In this document: piece after piece, positions 44,766-53,345 of the stretch
Layout of the letters: each line of letters starts with the position of its first letter
Position numbering within the stretch: the stretch's first letter is position 1
NCBI RefSeq assembly: GCF_002970975.1
Contig: NZ_PNFA01000012.1
Location: 107,634-171,633 of the forward strand
Reading direction: 5' to 3'
DNA from: Microbacterium halophytorum
GTDB taxonomy: Bacteria > Actinomycetota > Actinomycetes > Actinomycetales > Microbacteriaceae
DNA: 64,000 bases
The notes under the pieces: generated by a model
What the model was told of the DNA's origin: nothing
Databases searched by the model: none
What the model saw: the letters and a program-made list of their open reading frames with translations, nothing else
Made by a program: the position numbers and the translations under genes

Positions 44766-46436
44766 TCAGGCAGCGCGCAGCCAGGCGGTCGCGGCGCCGG
44801 GCAGGCGCCCGCCGTCGAGCGGGGCGCTCGTGAGGAGCACCTCCCCCGCCGGCAGGTCCACCGGAGTCGAGCCGAAGTTGGTCACGTTCACCCACCCGTT
44901 CGTGCGGGTGAAGGCCAACACCTCGCCGTTGCAGGCGTCATCGAGCCATTCCAGTTCCTCGCCCGACTGCAGTTCTCGTCGCAGCGCCAGCGCGTTCCGA
45001 TACAGCGTGAGCGTCGAACCGGGGTCGCCCTCCTGCGCTTCCGCCGAGTACTCGCCGAACCACGCGGGCTGCGGCAGGTGCGCCCCATTCGCTCCGAAGC
45101 CGAACGACGGCCCACCGGAGGCCCAGGGCAGCGGTACTCGGCATCCATCGCGGCCGACGTCGACGCCCGGGCTGCGGAAGAAGGTCGGATCCTGACGCGC
45201 CTGATCCGGAACGTCCGCGACCTCGTGCAGACCGAGTTCCTCACCCTGGTAGATATAAGCGCTCCCCGGCAGAGCGAGCTCGAACAGGGTAGCCGCGCGC
45301 GCTCGACGCAGGCCCAGCCCGGCGTCGAGCTGCGGCTCGGTGCCGCCCGAGAGCAGCCACTGCTTTCCCTGCTTCGCTTCGGTGCGCCCGGCGCGCGGTG
45401 GGAGACCGTAGCGGGTCGCGTGGCGCACGACGTCGTGGTTCGAGAACACCCACGTCGTCGACGACCCCGACTCTGCCGCCAGAGCTAGGTTGAAGCTGAC
45501 GATCTCACGGAACTGATCGGCATCGAAATCGGCCTCGAGCAGGTCGAAATTGAACGCCTGCCCCAGGCCTTCTGAACTCGCGTAGCGTGCCCGGCGATCA
45601 GCCTCGACCCATGCCTCCGCCACGGCGGTGCGCGGCGGATCGTACCCGTCGAAGACTTCGCGCCACTCGGCATAGATCTCGTGCACATCGTCGCGGTCCC
45701 ACATCGGATGGGAGCCGTCCTTGGGCAGCGCGTCCAGCTCGGCCTGCGAGGGAAGCTCTCTGCCGAGATCCTTCGCCAGGCCGTGCGCCACGTCGATTCG
45801 GAATCCATCAACCCCGCGGTCCGACCAGAAGCGCAGCGTCTCCCGAAAGTCGGCGCGCACTTCCTCGTTGCTCCAGTCGAAGTCGGGCTGCTCGGGTGCG
45901 AAGTTGTGCAGGTACCACTGCCCGTCGGGCACGCGGGTCCAGGCGGGCCCGCCGAAGATCGACGTCCAATCGGTGGGCGGAAGCGCCCCGTTCTCGCCCT
46001 TCCCGTCGCGGAAGATGTAGCGCGCGCGCTCCGATGACCCGGCTGGCGAGGCCAGTGCGGCGCGGAACCATTCATGCCGGTCCGACGAATGGTTCGGCAC
46101 GATGTCCACGACGATCCTGATCCCCGCGGCATGCAGGTGCGCGACCATGTCGTCGAACTCCGCGAGCGTCCCGATCCTGGGGTCCACGTTGCGGTAATCG
46201 TCCACATCGTACCCGCCATCCGCCAGCGCCGATGGATAGAACGGGCTCAGCCAGACCGCATCCACCTGCAGTTCCCTCAAGTAGGGGATGCGCGAGACGA
46301 TTCCGGCGAGGTCGCCGACGCCGTCGCCGTTCCCGTCGGCGAAGGAACGCGGATAGATCTGGTAGACGGCGGCCTGGCGCCACCATTCGGGGTCACGCGT
46401 GGACGGCGGCGCGCTGAGCACGGAGGGAGAGGTCAC
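44766..46436 (-). CDS. GH13 alpha-glucosidase (oligo-1,6-glucosidase/trehalose-type group)
   Basis: 556-aa alpha-amylase-family hydrolase. N-terminal VYQIYPRSFADGNGDGVGDLAGI, conserved region I VDIVPNHSSDRHEWF, region II GFRIDVAHGLAKD (nucleophile Asp), region III VAEAWVEADRR (acid/base Glu) and region IV FSNHDVVRHATRYG. No signal peptide, so intracellular. GTG at 46436 is chosen because AAAGGA lies 6 nt before it; ATG at 46451 is the longer option. Last gene of a MalFG-type operon. It cleaves an imported alpha-glucoside such as maltose, isomaltose, trehalose or sucrose; which one is not determined. Confidence 0.92.
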   Translation of the reverse strand: MTSPSVLSAPPSTRDPEWWRQAAVYQIYPRSFADGNGDGVGDLAGIVSRIPYLRELQVDAVWLSPFYPSALADGGYDVDDYRNVDPRIGTLAEFDDMVAHLHAAGIRIVVDIVPNHSSDRHEWFRAALASPAGSSERARYIFRDGKGENGALPPTDWTSIFGGPAWTRVPDGQWYLHNFAPEQPDFDWSNEEVRADFRETLRFWSDRGVDGFRIDVAHGLAKDLGRELPSQAELDALPKDGSHPMWDRDDVHEIYAEWREVFDGYDPPRTAVAEAWVEADRRARYASSEGLGQAFNFDLLEADFDADQFREIVSFNLALAAESGSSTTWVFSNHDVVRHATRYGLPPRAGRTEAKQGKQWLLSGGTEPQLDAGLGLRRARAATLFELALPGSAYIYQGEELGLHEVADVPDQARQDPTFFRSPGVDVGRDGCRVPLPWASGGPSFGFGANGAHLPQPAWFGEYSAEAQEGDPGSTLTLYRNALALRRELQSGEELEWLDDACNGEVLAFTRTNGWVNVTNFGSTPVDLPAGEVLLTSAPLDGGRLPGAATAWLRAA

Positions 46437-46489
46437 TCTCGGTCCTTTCATCGATTCTGTTCTGTGGTCGGTGCCGTGGTGCGGCCGGA

Positions 46490-47389
46490 TCAGCCCTTCA
46501 CAGCGCCCTGGGTGACGCCTTCCATCACCCATCGCTGCGTGAAGAGGTAGGCCACGATCGCGGGGGCCATCGCCATGAGGTACGAGGCGAAGGACACGTG
46601 GTAGTTGTTGCTGAACTGCTCCTGGAACAGCTTCTGCCGCACGGGCAGGGTCTGCAGAGACGGGTCGGAGATGATCAGCGACGGCATCATGAAGTCGTTC
46701 CACGCGTAGATGAACGCGAAGATGCCGACCGTGGCACTCATCGGCGCGAGCAGCGGGAAGATCAGCCGCCAGAAGGTCTGCCACGTCGAGGCGCCGTCGA
46801 TGCGCGCGCTCTCTTCGAGTTCGAGCGGGATCGATCGCAGGAAGGCCGTGAACAGCAGGATGCTGAAGCTGAGCTGGAACATCGTGGCCAGCAGGATCAC
46901 GCCGCCGGGGTTGTCGAGGTTCAGCCGCCCCGTCATCTGGATCTGGGGCAGCGCCACCACGGGGAACGGGATGAACATCGCCGCGAGCAGGTAGAAGAAC
47001 GACCAGCGGAACAGCCGCCTGTCCCAGTTCCGTACGATTGCGTACGACGCGAGTGCGGCGAGGATGATGGTCGCGACGACGGTCCCGCCCGTCACGACGA
47101 GCGACATCAGGATGCCGACCGGGAAGTCCGTCAGCTGCCACGCCTCGACGAAGCCCTCGATGCTGAAGGGCATCGGCAGCGAGAACGCCCTGCCGTCGAC
47201 CGCCTGGGCCGGCGTCTTGAACGCCATCGAGATCGTGACGTACAGAGGCAGCAGCACCGTGACGGCGCAGAGGAACAGGATGATCGTTCCCGACCAGTTG
47301 ACCCGTTCCATCCGGGCCCTGCTGCGCTTCGACGCGTTCGCCGTGACGATCGCCCTGGTGCTTCCGGTGGGTGCGATTCTGGTGGACAT
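46490..47389 (-). CDS. Carbohydrate ABC transporter permease (MalG type)
   Basis: 299-aa membrane protein with six segments. EAA-loop motif ESARIDGASTWQTFWRLIFPLLAPM in the last third, where the ATPase docks; N-terminal cytoplasmic segment of about 30 residues. ATG at 47389 shares one base with the MalF-type stop (TGATG). Partner ATPase is not encoded in the operon and is probably a shared MsiK-type protein, as common in actinobacteria. Followed by the alpha-glucosidase gene after 53 nt. Confidence 0.92.
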   Translation of the reverse strand: MSTRIAPTGSTRAIVTANASKRSRARMERVNWSGTIILFLCAVTVLLPLYVTISMAFKTPAQAVDGRAFSLPMPFSIEGFVEAWQLTDFPVGILMSLVVTGGTVVATIILAALASYAIVRNWDRRLFRWSFFYLLAAMFIPFPVVALPQIQMTGRLNLDNPGGVILLATMFQLSFSILLFTAFLRSIPLELEESARIDGASTWQTFWRLIFPLLAPMSATVGIFAFIYAWNDFMMPSLIISDPSLQTLPVRQKLFQEQFSNNYHVSFASYLMAMAPAIVAYLFTQRWVMEGVTQGAVKG

Positions 47390-48300
47390 CAGAGCGAGTT
47401 CCTTCCGCGCGTGACCGAGAGCTGGAGCGCCGCGACCAGGATCGCCACGACGAAGAAGATCGTCGCGTTCGCCATCTGGTAGGCGTAGTCGCCGCCGTTG
47501 AAACCTGTGATGATCGTCATCGCGACGCTGCGTGTCGCGGTGCCCGGCCCACCTCCCGTGAGGCCGACGATGATGTCGTACGCGTTCAGGAAGTTCTTGA
47601 AGCCCAGGATGATGTTGATCACGACGTAGCCCGCGACCAGTGGGAGCGTGATCCGCATCAGCTGCTGACGCTTCGACGCGCCGTCGATGTCCGCCGCCTC
47701 ATAGACCTCGCCGGGGATCGACAGGAGACCCGCGATGTAGATCAGCAGGGCGCTCGGGATCGCCTGCCACGCCGTCACGATCACGATCGCGACCCACGCG
47801 AGGTCGGGGTTCGCGAGGATGCTCGTGCTGAGCGCGTCGATGCCGAGGGCCGCCCCCACCTCCGGCAGCGAGTTCGAGAACAGGAAGTTGAAGACGTAGG
47901 AGATGATGATGCCCGACACGACCATCGGGATCACGAAGACGGCCCGCAGGCCCGTTGTGAACCGGATCCTCGACGTCAGTCCGACGGCGAGCAGCAGCGC
48001 GACCACGTTGACGAGCACGACGGTTACGAGCGAGAAGCCGAACGTGAACAGGTAGCTCTGCAGGATCGCCGGGTCGTCGAACGCCGCGAGGTAGTTCGTC
48101 ACCCCGATGAACTCCCAATCGCCGATGCCGATCGAGTTCGTGAAGCTGAAGAAGATGCCGACGATGGCGGGCACCGTGATCGCGACTGTGAACAGCGCGA
48201 GCACCGGCAGCAGGAAGAGGTAATAGATCGGCTCGACGCGGCGGGACGATCGCCGGATCCGGCGATCCCCCTGCGTCACGATCGTTGTTGTCGTAGACAT
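47389..48300 (-). CDS. Carbohydrate ABC transporter permease (MalF type)
   Basis: 303-aa permease with six predicted segments and the EAA motif EAADIDGASKRQQLMRITLPLVAGYV. It starts at ATG 48300 and ends overlapping the MalG-type start. N-terminal arm RRSSRRVEPIYYLFLLPVLAL leads into the first helix. Forms the membrane pore with the MalG-type protein and receives sugar from the lipoprotein encoded upstream (28 nt gap). Confidence 0.92.
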   Translation of the reverse strand: MSTTTTIVTQGDRRIRRSSRRVEPIYYLFLLPVLALFTVAITVPAIVGIFFSFTNSIGIGDWEFIGVTNYLAAFDDPAILQSYLFTFGFSLVTVVLVNVVALLLAVGLTSRIRFTTGLRAVFVIPMVVSGIIISYVFNFLFSNSLPEVGAALGIDALSTSILANPDLAWVAIVIVTAWQAIPSALLIYIAGLLSIPGEVYEAADIDGASKRQQLMRITLPLVAGYVVINIILGFKNFLNAYDIIVGLTGGGPGTATRSVAMTIITGFNGGDYAYQMANATIFFVVAILVAALQLSVTRGRNSL

Positions 48301-48328
48301 GATGAGAGCGGGACTCCTTCGTTCTGCT

Positions 48329-49600
48329 CTATTGACGGAACGCCAGACGCGCCCAGTCGGCGTCGAGGGTGGCGAGGGTCGACGCGGGGTCCGCGCCGAG
48401 CACGATGGCCTGTGCGTAGCTGAACACCGGGATCGTCTTGGGGATGAGCACCGACGCGCCCTGGTACACCCGGCCGTCGTCGTAGAACTCCTGCATGCCG
48501 GCGATCCTCGGATCCGACACCGGTGCGGCGTCGATCGTCGGGGCGAACCCGAGGAGGGACTCGTTGTACTCCTCGATCACCTCGGGCCGGAACAGGTACT
48601 CGAGGAAGTCGCGCGCGGCCTCCTGATGCTTCGACCCCTCTGGGATCATCGCGGCGAGGTCGACGTTGACCCGGATCCTCCGGTCATCTGGATTCTCGGT
48701 CATCGGGAGCGGGAACGTGCCGAGATCGAGATCCGGGGCTGTCTTCGCGATCTCGGGGAAAGCCCACGGGCCCTGCAGGTACATCGCTGCCTCGCCGTTC
48801 GCGAACGCGAGGTTCCCGTCGCCGTACCCGCGACTCGGGGCGTCAGCATTGGCGTATTCCTCCGCCAGCTCGACCATCCTCTCCATCGGCTCGGCGAAGT
48901 CCTTCTGGAACGACGTCGGCGAGTCCGGGCCGAGGTCAGCCCCCTCGTCCGCGATCTCCTCGAAGAAGGCGAGCGTGTCGAGCGAGCCTCCCAGGGAGTA
49001 GTCGAACCAGCCCTGGCCGACCGACCAGTCGTCCTTGAACGTGCCATAGAACGGGTCGACCCCTGCCGCCTTCAGCGTCTCCGCGACCTCGATCAGCTCG
49101 CTCCAGGTGCTGGGCACCTCGAGCCCGTGCTCGGCGAAGATCTCCTTGTTGTAGATCACTGCGGCGGACATCACCGAGAACGGCAGGGCGCTCGTGCGGT
49201 CTTCGCAGATGCCGTACTGATCCATCAGCGGCTGCAGCTCGGGCCGGATCGTCGAGGCCGCCGTCGTGTCGGACAGGTCGGTGAGCGTGCACCTGTCGAC
49301 GAACCGCGACACCTCCATGTTGTAGTTCGCCAGCATGACGTCGGGCGGGTTGCCCCGCACGAAGCTCGCGGAGACGACGTCGACGCCCGACGTGTCGATC
49401 TCGACGTTCACGCGATCCTGCGATGCGTTGTACTCGCTCACAAGTTCCGACATGAAGCCGATCGCCTCGCGCTTGCTGAACGTGAAGCGGATCGTCTCCT
49501 CCTCCGCCCCCGCCGAGCACCCCACGAGCATGGTCACGGCAAGTGCGACACCCGTCGCGGCCGCGAGCGTGCGCGCCGTTCGCCTGTTTCCTCTGGACAC
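48329..49600 (-). CDS. Carbohydrate ABC transporter substrate-binding lipoprotein
   Basis: 423-aa extracellular binding protein (MalE-like cluster). Signal peptide and lipobox LVGC with the lipidated Cys28. The mature part begins with an acidic stretch and contains EAAMYLQGPWAFPEI, typical of oligosaccharide binders. GTG at 49600, preceded by CGGAGG. First gene of the operon binder, MalF, MalG, GH13. Divergent from a ROK regulator, with a palindromic operator and promoter in between (49642-49705). Confidence 0.92.
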   Translation of the reverse strand: MSRGNRRTARTLAAATGVALAVTMLVGCSAGAEEETIRFTFSKREAIGFMSELVSEYNASQDRVNVEIDTSGVDVVSASFVRGNPPDVMLANYNMEVSRFVDRCTLTDLSDTTAASTIRPELQPLMDQYGICEDRTSALPFSVMSAAVIYNKEIFAEHGLEVPSTWSELIEVAETLKAAGVDPFYGTFKDDWSVGQGWFDYSLGGSLDTLAFFEEIADEGADLGPDSPTSFQKDFAEPMERMVELAEEYANADAPSRGYGDGNLAFANGEAAMYLQGPWAFPEIAKTAPDLDLGTFPLPMTENPDDRRIRVNVDLAAMIPEGSKHQEAARDFLEYLFRPEVIEEYNESLLGFAPTIDAAPVSDPRIAGMQEFYDDGRVYQGASVLIPKTIPVFSYAQAIVLGADPASTLATLDADWARLAFRQ

Positions 49601-49641
49601 CGTCGTCCCTCCGTCAGATCGTCTGTCGATGACCCTCGCTC

Positions 49642-49705
49642 ATTTAATTTAGAGCTCGAATCAAATCCGCGACAAGAGATTCACACACGACCCATCGGTT
49701 GTCAA
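49642..49705 (-). promoter_or_regulatory. Promoter and ROK operator before the sugar ABC operon
   Basis: TTGACA (49700-49705 on the minus strand), 17-nt spacer and GAATCT (49677-49682) form the promoter. Just downstream lies the AT-rich near-palindrome 49642-49666 around GAGCTC (arms ATTTRATT and complement), standing out in this GC-rich DNA. Likely repressor site of the adjacent ROK protein. Confidence 0.6.
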
Positions 49706-49747
49706 GGCTCCGGCGGACATCCCCGTCGGAACCGTTATCGTCGAGGG

Positions 49748-50938
49748 GTGGCCAAACCCTCGGCGAAGTCCCCGCAGCTGATGCGACGGGTGAATGCGCG
49801 ACTCGTCGCACGCTTCGCGCTCGAGACCGACGAGTTCACGGCGAGCGACGCGATTTCGGCGACCGACCTCACGCGCGCGACGGTGCTCGGTGTGTGCGCC
49901 GACCTCGTCTCCGACGGATGGCTCGAGGAGGCCGCGCCCGCGCCGAACGCCGGCATGAAGGGCCGCCCAGCGCTCCGCTACCACCTGTCGCGCGCAGCAG
50001 GCGTGGTCGTGGCGCTGGACGCCGATGAGCACCAGTTCCTCGCCCGCGTGGCCGACCTCCGCGGCACAGCGCTCGGCGGGGCGCGCGTCGCGGTCGAGGG
50101 GCGCGAATCGGGCCCTGACGCACGCGCGGCCGCGGCGCGCCGCACGATCCACGACGCGCTCGCCGACGCCGGACGTGCGGCGACCGACGTGCTGCTGACG
50201 GTCGTGGGGATCCCCGCACCCACCGACGCATCCGGACGCTCGCCTGCGGGCGACAGGGATTTCTGGTCGGTGATGAACGCCCACCTTGCCGAGGTCCTCG
50301 ACGGAGCGACGATCGTCGAGAACGACGCGAACCTCGCCGCCCTCGCAGAGCGCGCGCAGGTCTCCGACGCCGGCACGACCATCGCGACCCTGCTGACGGG
50401 CGAACGCCTCGGCTCCGGTCTCGTCGTCGACGGCAGGCTCATCCGCGGGCCGCACGGCGGAGCCGGCGAGATGCGCTTCCTGCGGCTGATGTTCCCCGAG
50501 GAGCAGGCGACAGACGGGTTCGGAGCGCTCGCCCGCGACTGGGCGCGGCGCGAACTGGCCGGGGGCGACGAGCCGAGCACGCTCCGCGTGCTCCCACCCG
50601 CGGAGCTGACGGCGGAGGACGTTTTCTCGGCGGCGGCCGCGGGCGACCCGCTCGCCGGGAGGATCGCCGCGCAGCTCGGGGACCGCCTCGCCCGCATCGC
50701 GTTCGCGCTGGGGAGCCTCCTCGACGTGGAGCGCGTCGTCGTCTGCGGCACCCTGGCTCCGGCGATGGAACCGGTCCTCGAGACGGCCAGGGCGGCCCTT
50801 GGCTCCGCCTTCGAGCCCCCCGTGCCCGAACTGGCCGCGAGCCATCTCGGCGGTGACGTGGTCGTCGCGGGCGCGATCCGGCGCGCCCTGGCCACGGTGC
50901 ACGACGACCCACTGCAGTTCCTCCCCCGCCCCCGCTGA
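49748..50938 (+). CDS. ROK-family transcriptional regulator (NagC/XylR-like)
   Basis: 396-aa protein with an N-terminal winged helix (MRRVNARLVARFALETDEFTASDAISATDLTRATV, here spread over residues 12-46) and a C-terminal ROK sugar-kinase-like domain. That domain contains VENDANLAALAE, LLTGERLGSGLVVDGRLIRGPHGGAGEM and IAFALGSLLDVERVVVCGTL. The zinc-binding Cys-rich motif of catalytic ROK kinases is absent, in line with a regulator. GTG at 49748 has TATCGT 6 nt upstream and no real ribosome site, so it is likely leaderless. Represses the divergent alpha-glucoside operon in all likelihood. Confidence 0.88.
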   Translation: MAKPSAKSPQLMRRVNARLVARFALETDEFTASDAISATDLTRATVLGVCADLVSDGWLEEAAPAPNAGMKGRPALRYHLSRAAGVVVALDADEHQFLARVADLRGTALGGARVAVEGRESGPDARAAAARRTIHDALADAGRAATDVLLTVVGIPAPTDASGRSPAGDRDFWSVMNAHLAEVLDGATIVENDANLAALAERAQVSDAGTTIATLLTGERLGSGLVVDGRLIRGPHGGAGEMRFLRLMFPEEQATDGFGALARDWARRELAGGDEPSTLRVLPPAELTAEDVFSAAAAGDPLAGRIAAQLGDRLARIAFALGSLLDVERVVVCGTLAPAMEPVLETARAALGSAFEPPVPELAASHLGGDVVVAGAIRRALATVHDDPLQFLPRPR

Positions 50939-50960
50939 CGCGGGCCGCACGACACGGCCG

Positions 50961-50986
50961 CCCCAGCCCCGGCCCCGGCCCCGGCC
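50961..50986. repeat. Short CCCCGG tandem repeat
   Basis: About four copies of GCCCCG in a row following the ROK stop. No gene between 50939 and 51061. May simply be a slippage tract; a small CACGG/CCGTG hairpin lies beside it. Confidence 0.5.
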
Positions 50987-51061
50987 ACGGGCCGCGACCG
51001 TGCGGATGCCGCCGCGGCGACAGGCGGCGTCGGCGCGCCGCACGCGTCAGCTTCAGGTGAG

Positions 51062-51108
51062 TTGACAACCCGTAGGTTCCGTGGTTCATTAGTCGAGTAA
51101 CTAACCAC
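51062..51108 (+). promoter_or_regulatory. Promoter and YtrA-type operator
   Basis: TTGACA (51062-51067), 17-nt spacer, TTCATT. Overlapping it is the inverted repeat GTGGTT (51081-51086) and AACCAC (51103-51108), with inner TTAGT/ACTAA arms. The site lies 20 nt before the GTG of the regulator gene, so autoregulation is likely. Confidence 0.6.
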
Positions 51109-51127
51109 CGAACCAGTTGGAGGCGTC

Positions 51128-51499
51128 GTGCTCGAGGACGATCGGCCGCTGTTCCTCCAAATCGCCGAGAGCGTGGAGGAATCCATCGTCGACGGCTCCC
51201 TCGCCGAGGAGGCGAAGGCCCCGTCGACGAACGAGCTCGCCGCGTTCCACCGCATCAACCCCGCCACCGCAGCGAAAGGCATCAACATGCTCGTCGACAA
51301 GGGTGTGCTCTACAAGCGCCGAGGCGTCGGCATGTTCGTCGCCGACGGCGCCCGCGAACGGCTCCGGGGTGAGCGCCGCGAGGCGTTCGTCGCCGACTAC
51401 GTGACTCCCCTGCTCGCCGAGGCCCGCCGCATCGGGCTCTCGGCATCCGACGTCCGCGCGCTCCTGACCGAGAGCGCGACCACCGCCACCACCGATTGA
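51128..51499 (+). CDS. GntR-family regulator, YtrA subfamily
   Basis: 123-aa short regulator with just a winged helix (PLFLQIAESVEESIVDGSL and FHRINPATAAKGINMLVDKGVLYKRRG in residues 8-75) and a short C-terminal helix for dimerisation. This is the YtrA layout, typically found with ABC exporters. GTG at 51128 has TTGGAGG upstream. ABC transporter genes follow after 11 nt. Effector probably a cell-wall-active compound or antibiotic in homologues; unknown here. Confidence 0.9.
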   Translation: MLEDDRPLFLQIAESVEESIVDGSLAEEAKAPSTNELAAFHRINPATAAKGINMLVDKGVLYKRRGVGMFVADGARERLRGERREAFVADYVTPLLAEARRIGLSASDVRALLTESATTATTD

Positions 51500-51510
51500 G
51501 AGGATCCGCC

Positions 51511-52443
51511 ATGGACCCGGTCATCGAAGTGCACGACCTGACCAAGCGCTACAAGGACGCCGTCGCGCTCGACGGCGTCAGCTTCCGCATCGAGCGCAAC
51601 GCCATCTACGGCTTCCTCGGCCGCAACGGCGCCGGCAAGACGACCGCGATGTCGATCCTGACGGCGCAGAACTTCGCGACATCCGGCACCGTCCGCGTGT
51701 TCGGCGAAGACCCGTACGAGAACGCCAGGGTGCTGAACCGGATGTGCTTCGTGCGCGAGAGCCAGAAGTACCCGGATGAGGCGAATGCGAAGATCGCGTT
51801 CGCCTCGGCCGCCCTGTTCTTCCCGAACTGGGACCAGGAGCTCTGCGATCGCCTCATCGACGATTTCCAGCTGCCGATGAAGACGTCGATCAAGAAGCTC
51901 TCGCGCGGCCAGCTCTCGGCCGTCGGCGTGATCATCGGGCTCGCGTCGCGCGCAGAGATCACGTTCTTCGACGAGCCCTACCTGGGCCTCGACGCGGTCG
52001 CGAGGCAGATCTTCTACGACCGCCTGCTCTCCGACTACGCCGAGCACCCGCGCACGATCCTGCTCTCGAGCCACCTGATCGACGAGATCGCGAACCTCAT
52101 CGAGCGCGTGCTCGTGATCGACAGGGGCCGGATCATCATGGACCAATCGGCCGAGGAGGCGCGCGGCCAGGCGACGAACCTCGTCGGCGACGCCGAGGCG
52201 GTCGGCGCCTTCGCGGCCGGGCGCGACGTCCTGCACCGCGAGACGCTCGGGCACGTGGCGAGCGTCACGTTCCTCGGCCGCCTGACGACCGAGGAGCGCC
52301 GCGACGTCGCCGCCGCCGGCCTCGAGGTCGCCCCCGTTCCGCTGCAGCAGCTCATCGTGCGGATGACGCAGCGCGAGAACGAGTCGAAGAACGATCAGGA
52401 CGCTCCCGACGGAGCGTCCGAGACAGAAGGAGCCCGGCGATGA
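51511..52443 (+). CDS. ABC exporter ATPase, YtrB/antibiotic-resistance type
   Basis: 310-aa ABC protein. Walker A GRNGAGKTT near residue 38, signature LSRGQLSAVGVIIGLA, Walker B ITFFDEPYLGLDA, H-loop LLSSHLIDEI. The signature has SRGQ instead of SGGQ, as in some YtrB-like proteins. C-terminal extension (after about residue 215) is likely regulatory. ATG at 51511 follows GAGAGGAT; the stop overlaps the permease ATG as ATGA. With the next gene it forms an export pump controlled by the upstream GntR. Confidence 0.92.
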   Translation: MDPVIEVHDLTKRYKDAVALDGVSFRIERNAIYGFLGRNGAGKTTAMSILTAQNFATSGTVRVFGEDPYENARVLNRMCFVRESQKYPDEANAKIAFASAALFFPNWDQELCDRLIDDFQLPMKTSIKKLSRGQLSAVGVIIGLASRAEITFFDEPYLGLDAVARQIFYDRLLSDYAEHPRTILLSSHLIDEIANLIERVLVIDRGRIIMDQSAEEARGQATNLVGDAEAVGAFAAGRDVLHRETLGHVASVTFLGRLTTEERRDVAAAGLEVAPVPLQQLIVRMTQRENESKNDQDAPDGASETEGARR

Positions 52444-53162
52444 CCACCGCCACCGCGCCCGCGCCCCGCGGGCTGCGCAGCCGCACCCTCAACGTCGTGC
52501 GCCTGCAGCTGATCAACACCCAGTCGTTCGTCTGGGTGCCCCTGCTCATCCTCGCGGCCGCCGCCGTCCTCTCGGTCCTCATCTTCGCGATGATCCCCGG
52601 CGACGGCGTCAAGACCGCCGGCGCCGCCAATGCACCGCTGTGGTACTTCATGGCCCTCGGCGTGCAGGCCATGACGCTGTCGTTCCCGTTCTCGCAGGCG
52701 ATGAGCATCACGCGCCGGGAGTTCTACGTCGGCACCCTCATCATCGGCGCGATCGGCGCCGCCATGATGGCGACGCTGTTCCTCATCCTGGCGGGCATCG
52801 AGGTGCTCACCGACGGCTACGGCGTCAACGGCTGGGTCGCCCACCTCGACTACCTGTTCGAACCCGGATGGGCGTCGGCGTGGCTGAGCTACTTCACCTT
52901 CACGCTGTTCCTGTACGTGCTGGGGTTCGTGATGGCGACCATCTGGAAGCGCTTCGGCACCTTCGCGGTCGTCGCCGTCGGCGTCGCGATCGGCCTCGCG
53001 GTGCTGCTGGCCATCTTCTTCGTCACCCGCAGCGGGTCGTGGCCCGACGTGATCGCGTGGTTCGTCGACATCACGGCCCTCGGCATCACGCTGGTCGGCC
53101 TTGCCGTCACGGCCGTCCTCGCCGTGGTCGGATACGCGATCCTGCGCCGCGCGACGGTCTAG
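52440..53162 (+). CDS. ABC exporter permease subunit
   Basis: 240-aa membrane protein, six predicted segments (near 30-55, 70-90, 100-125, 150-172, 180-200 and 210-232). N-terminal cytoplasmic segment is basic and short. ATGA-coupled to the ATPase. Not assigned to a more exact family than YtrC/ABC-2-like. Exports an unknown compound or maintains envelope function. Operon ends in the hairpin 53174-53207. Confidence 0.82.
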   Translation: MTTATAPAPRGLRSRTLNVVRLQLINTQSFVWVPLLILAAAAVLSVLIFAMIPGDGVKTAGAANAPLWYFMALGVQAMTLSFPFSQAMSITRREFYVGTLIIGAIGAAMMATLFLILAGIEVLTDGYGVNGWVAHLDYLFEPGWASAWLSYFTFTLFLYVLGFVMATIWKRFGTFAVVAVGVAIGLAVLLAIFFVTRSGSWPDVIAWFVDITALGITLVGLAVTAVLAVVGYAILRRATV

Positions 53163-53173
53163 GAACAGTGCAA

Positions 53174-53207
53174 GAACCGGCCGCCTGGTGCGCCAGGCGG
53201 CCGGTTC
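53174..53207 (+). terminator. Terminator after the ABC exporter operon
   Basis: 15-bp perfect stem (53174-53188 with 53193-53207) and TGCG loop, 11 nt past the permease stop. Confidence 0.85.
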
Positions 53208-53210
53208 CGT

Positions 53211-53300
53211 ACGCAGTCAGTTCGCGCACCCTCCGGCCCCGCGACCGCGGAACCACGTCGGTCCGGCCGGGCCCACCCGACGGAATGACTGCGTTGTGTC
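53211..53300. repeat. Second copy of the dispersed palindromic repeat
   Basis: Ends CGCAGTCAGTTC (near 53212-53223) and GAATGACTGCG (53283-53293) are inverted repeats. GAATGACTGCGTTGTGTC at 53283-53300 is the exact complement of 44621-44638. The 90-bp unit lies in the gap 53208-53345, otherwise empty of genes. Confidence 0.6.
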
Positions 53301-53345
53301 AGCCCGTGACCAGCACCCTGCGGCGCAAGCGGCGGGGTATTGCGA

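Noticed and set aside
50961..50986. Origin or phase-variable tract at the CCCCGG repeats
   Set aside because: Short, after a stop codon, and not placed to alter any frame or promoter spacing that I can see.
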